Source: Macquaria australasica
Lineage: Eukaryota > Chordata > Actinopteri > Centrarchiformes > Percichthyidae
Direction: 5' to 3'
DNA length: 64,000 bases
NCBI GenBank assembly: GCA_005408345.1
Contig: SEMN01000148.1
Span: forward strand, 186,001-250,000
Positions 60,434 through 64,000 of this stretch are shown one piece after another. A model generated the notes under the pieces. It saw only the letters and a list, made by a program, of their open reading frames with translations. It had not been told where the DNA came from and did not search any database. A program made the translations under genes and the position numbers. The stretch's first letter is position 1, and every line of letters begins with the position of its first letter.

Positions 60434-62543
60434 GGCACATTAAGGTTTTCACACATTTAAATGACATTATTACATTTCAAGCAAATTTTAAAAAGCCTGA
60501 ATGCCTGAATCACTCTCTGTTCTCTAGGTCAAAATGCTGTCAACGGTACTTGTCTGCTAAATGAATGAATGTAATTAAAATGTCGGAATCCTACCCAAGA
60601 ACTGTGATAAAAAGCATTTTATAAATCAAAACATTTGTGGAGCCATAATCAAACCATAGTCCACATGCAACATCCAAAAAACAAGTGCAACAGAAGCGTT
60701 TGGTATCGTTTAAATGTTTGCCTGCTATGTTAATTCACAGTGTGGGAGTGTGGGAGTGTGGCAGGTGGGCAAATATGTTGTTCATTTATTTTCTCATTGT
60801 CACACAACCAGCCTACAGCTCCCACTGCTTTGTTTACCTTTGTAGTCACTGCAGATACAAAGAGGACTACGACAGTGTATGAATCCCAGCTGGTAAAATG
60901 GAAAGTAGTGCTGTAGATAAGTCAGGGAAAGATACAGCTGATTAGAATTATGATATACAGTTTTTTTCTTAAATAAACAAACATGCAACTGTGCACAACA
61001 CAAATACAGTGGGTAAGACATTTTATTATGGAATCCCTTTTGTACAGGATACACAAAACATCACAGCCCTAAGCCTCATCCATTGAGTGGCTCCATTGTG
61101 TACTTCACAGCAGTCCTTAGTTCTGAACCAGAAATGGTACGTTGAAGTGGCAGAAAATCCCGCTTGATGCTCTGCTCCCTCACCATCTGTTCCTAGTTCA
61201 TTATTGAGCACAAAAGTAAAAGGCATAGAGAAAGAAGTTTTAGTTATTTTCAAAACAGGAGTGCAGGAATTCATGAGAACCTCAATTTAAGAGGAATATC
61301 TCTTTTTTTCTCAATAACGCTGTTGCTTAAATATCACCATTCAGTGTTATGAGTCAGATTTCAACAGCAGGGCTTCTTTATGCACCAAGAGTCCCACAGA
61401 GTATTACTAATTGTTTAGATGTTTCTTTTTTATCTCTTAATTTCCCTTTAAGACGTTGTTTCTTGAGTTAGGAATGCACATTATTACTTTAGTTTAGGTT
61501 GAAAGCCAGAGGAAATCTCTTGTGATGTTGTAGCGTGGAATCTTTAAAGATATGAGTTGATGATAAACAACAAAGACTCTTTTTCCTCGCATCTCAGTTT
61601 GATTCCTTATTTCCACAATACCGCTGTCTGAAAACAGGATTGTCTTTCCTTATCTCATGACAGTTGGCATTTGGAGATACTTGGATTTTACAGGCAATAC
61701 TTGATTAACACCATCAGATATTTTAAAATGATTACAATCCATTGAGAGTAGTACACTGTGCTGTGTGTTGTAAGTAGTTTTAATTATCGCAGGTAGGTCC
61801 AGGGCTGCAGTCACGTCTGAGTCCCCAAGCTGGACTGCAGAAGCAATTTGTCTTCTGATAAAACAGCCACAATATAGCAGAATCAATAGTGGCTATCAAA
61901 TGCATTCAATCAGACCTTTGTGCCACTGAAGGCAACCATATGTCGGCAATACCTTACTTTGAATTTACTAGCTTTCTCTATCCATTAGGTATGGATGCAT
62001 CACCAGTTTTATCCTGTGTTGCAACAACAACATTACAAGTTTTGTATAATCTATGTTACGTATAAGATTAAAGAGAGTAATAACAAAATAGAAACCATGC
62101 CACAAGCTTATGGTAATGATTTGGCTCACCTTTTCTAGCCAATAGTTTATATACATTGCTGTAACACTTTACACAAATTAATGGCACTAATTATGCCACT
62201 ATCAGGAGTTTAAAAAGACAAATGTAGCAAGGCTGAGCGAAGATGCAAAAGGGATAAACATATTGAATCCCAAGCTTCTCTTAAAAGGCTGATCTTTAGC
62301 TACCAGTGCGCAGTCAAGGAGGTAAAAAAACCTCTTGTCTCTCACATCTGAAAGGGTCATAATCCCAGATTCCTCTATAAAACTATTAACTTGGATTAGT
62401 CCCCCCCTTAGTCAGTCGGTTAAAGCCTCCCTAGAGAGATGTGAAGAGTTGAAATAATATTTTAATAACAGATTTGTAGTGATTGGGCAAAATATTTCAG
62501 AGTCAGGAGAGCTTGATTGTTTCCTGTCCATCGTTATTGTTAA
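60434..62543. other. Intergenic stretch, no genes seen
   Basis: No coding or structural feature of note beyond short homopolymer runs. Confidence 0.5.
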
Positions 62544-62916
62544 AGGTGCCCTGTGGAGTTTTCTTCACATTCAGTGTTACTCAAACACTGTGTATCCTCT
62601 AGGTCTAACAAACACGTTAAATCCTTTTATCTTCCCCATAAAACAAGTAACACATAAAACATTCCCCATGTTTACTTACTAGCAGTCTTCTTCTTGCCTG
62701 CATTTTGTTGGTTCACTGCGTTTCTTGGCGCATTACTGCCACCTGTAGATCAGTGGAATAGTGTGAAACCTTTGCAGGAATGTATATCACTTCACCCCCA
62801 TGCACGTGTGTATGCATGGGTGTCCTTGTGTGCTTGCACAAGAACAAACAAAACAGGGACTCATAAAAACATCGCTTCACAGCGCTACTAGAGGTTAGAA
62901 ACTCCACAGGGCACCT
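62544..62916. mobile_element. TTAA-flanked MITE
   Basis: The termini are AGGTGCCCTGTGGAGTTT on the left and its exact inverse on the right, with perfect TTAA direct repeats at 62540-62543 and 62917-62920. The length is 373 bp with no transposase. The TTAA target fits the Kolobok or piggyBac groups; the AGG terminus fits Kolobok better. That assignment is from memory. Confidence 0.88.
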
Positions 62917-62920
62917 TTAA

Positions 62921-64000
62921 CTCACTTTTATGAAATCTCTGTCCAGAGATGCCTCCTGGCAAATGTGCCATGGGGGCTCACGGCAGCCCAGAAAGACAGG
63001 GGGACAGAGAGAGAAAGAGAGAAAAATCAACAACAACATAATGATTCATACAATTTGGGAGGCAAAAGTGCGCAACGTGTTACTTGTGTTACCGTTCTCA
63101 GTACTCAGACCACCTAGCAGGCAATTTTCATTTTTTGTTGCCAGAAAGTAATAATGTCGCTCACCTACATCTATAAAGTTCTGTTTCAGTGAAATACCTG
63201 TAGCCATCAGCAGCAGGAATGTGTGCGATGCATCTTCAGTCTCCATTTATTTATTTTTTTTGATGCACATCGCATATTTTGATGCACGGCAGGTTCCTTC
63301 ATTAATTATTAAAATCTTCCGACACACCAGGATCTTCCCTTCCTTTTCTACACAGTTATGAGATGTTCCACACATTCAAAGTGACATCATTTATATAGCG
63401 GCTGACTTTTTTACTCTCTTTACAAACCCCTGTTACCGCTGGATAATCAAAATAAATTCAGCTGTGTCAGCAGGATTATTACAATGTGTTCTCAGTTTAT
63501 GTAAGTGAACAGATTGTCTTTCTCACAGTATTTCCAGGAGACGCATTATTGTGCACCTTTAAATGTAGATCTACCCTGATATGACTAAGTCAGTAGTGTC
63601 TCTACTGGCTGCCAGTGACAGGGAGATTCACAAGATGTATAAATGGGCTGGTGATGTGATGGGGTGGTCGAGTGTACATGTGATGGGACAGAAACACCCT
63701 CAATCTAAGAAGAGACTAATGGGTTTTTGACAGCCAGGTAGCACAGAAGCAGCAATGGACACTGTGGTGATTAGAGGCAGATTAATGACCTGGTAACCTA
63801 AAGGAGAGATGAGGGACTGGCTTTACGTCAAATTGGCAGATTTTCCTGTCTGATCACTTCCTAATTTGGTGCCAACCAATTGATTATAAATGTAAGATCA
63901 ATCATAATAGACTGAAACCATTAGAGGAGACAGCAGCCCACCCAGGACATGCAGTTGGCTGATTAGCCTTTGGCTAGATTGAATTTTGTATAAAGCTAAG
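62921..64000. other. Intergenic stretch to window end
   Basis: Nothing recognisable beyond short low-complexity patches. Confidence 0.5.

Noticed and set aside
6000..64000. SPAG16 or other neighbouring gene exons
   Set aside because: No WD-repeat or other recognisable exon seen in any frame; only one unassigned splice-bounded segment (54221-54294) remains.
1..64000. CRISPR arrays, operons, bacterial promoters, integrated viral genes
   Set aside because: The window is vertebrate DNA. No spacer-repeat arrays and no viral gene-like ORFs are visible.

Overview
The window looks like euchromatic DNA from a teleost fish, probably a spiny-rayed (percomorph) species. Coding density is very low and simple repeats are common. 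Many dispersed elements are of kinds I recognise from fish genomes: a LINE tail ending in GGATGG repeats, tRNA-derived SINEs, CR1/L2-type reverse transcriptase remnants and short TTAA-flanked inverted-repeat elements. No bacterial, viral or CRISPR features are seen. These identifications come from reading the sequence, not from a database search. The one confidently coding sequence is on the minus strand at 3393-3779. It is the first coding exon of vwc2l (brorin-like), a secreted protein with von Willebrand factor C domains. The exon holds the signal peptide, the acidic linker and the whole first VWC domain, and it ends in phase 0 at a good splice donor just after the start of the second VWC domain. 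The remaining coding exons must lie left of base 1, so 1-3392 is intron. To the right lies a candidate 5' leader: an acceptor at 3924-3925, two candidate upstream donors (4775 and 5065), and a GC-richer promoter region at about 5200-5600. That region contains a consensus match for a REST/NRSF site. The leader carries a (GAT)n repeat that creates ten tandem AUG codons and two upstream ORFs. Layout: 1-3392 vwc2l intron, with a TTAA-flanked element and a 74-bp retroposon tail with perfect 15-bp target duplications. 3393-5600 is the vwc2l 5' end. 5600-18480 is sparse intergenic sequence. 18490-19748 is a nest of four mobile-element remnants. 21231-21525, 26656-27085, 29021-29236 and 35797-36130 are dispersed repeats. 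31225-31560 (minus) and 39660-40245 (plus) are decayed LINE reverse transcriptases. 33193-33648, 60019-60429 and 62544-62916 are inverted-repeat elements. A possible orphan exon lies at 54221-54294 (minus), and a pair of diverged direct repeats at 54981-56040 flanks a CpG-rich patch. Several long, near-perfect snap-back hairpins are present, the best being a perfect 38-bp stem at 51078-51168. The intergenic part is best read as regulatory landscape plus transposon debris upstream of a neural secreted-factor gene. From memory, SPAG16 lies directly upstream of VWC2L on the same strand in mammals, but I recognise no SPAG16 exon here. I see no evidence for a wholly new biological system. The most interesting signals are the REST site, the tandem-AUG leader and the hairpins.
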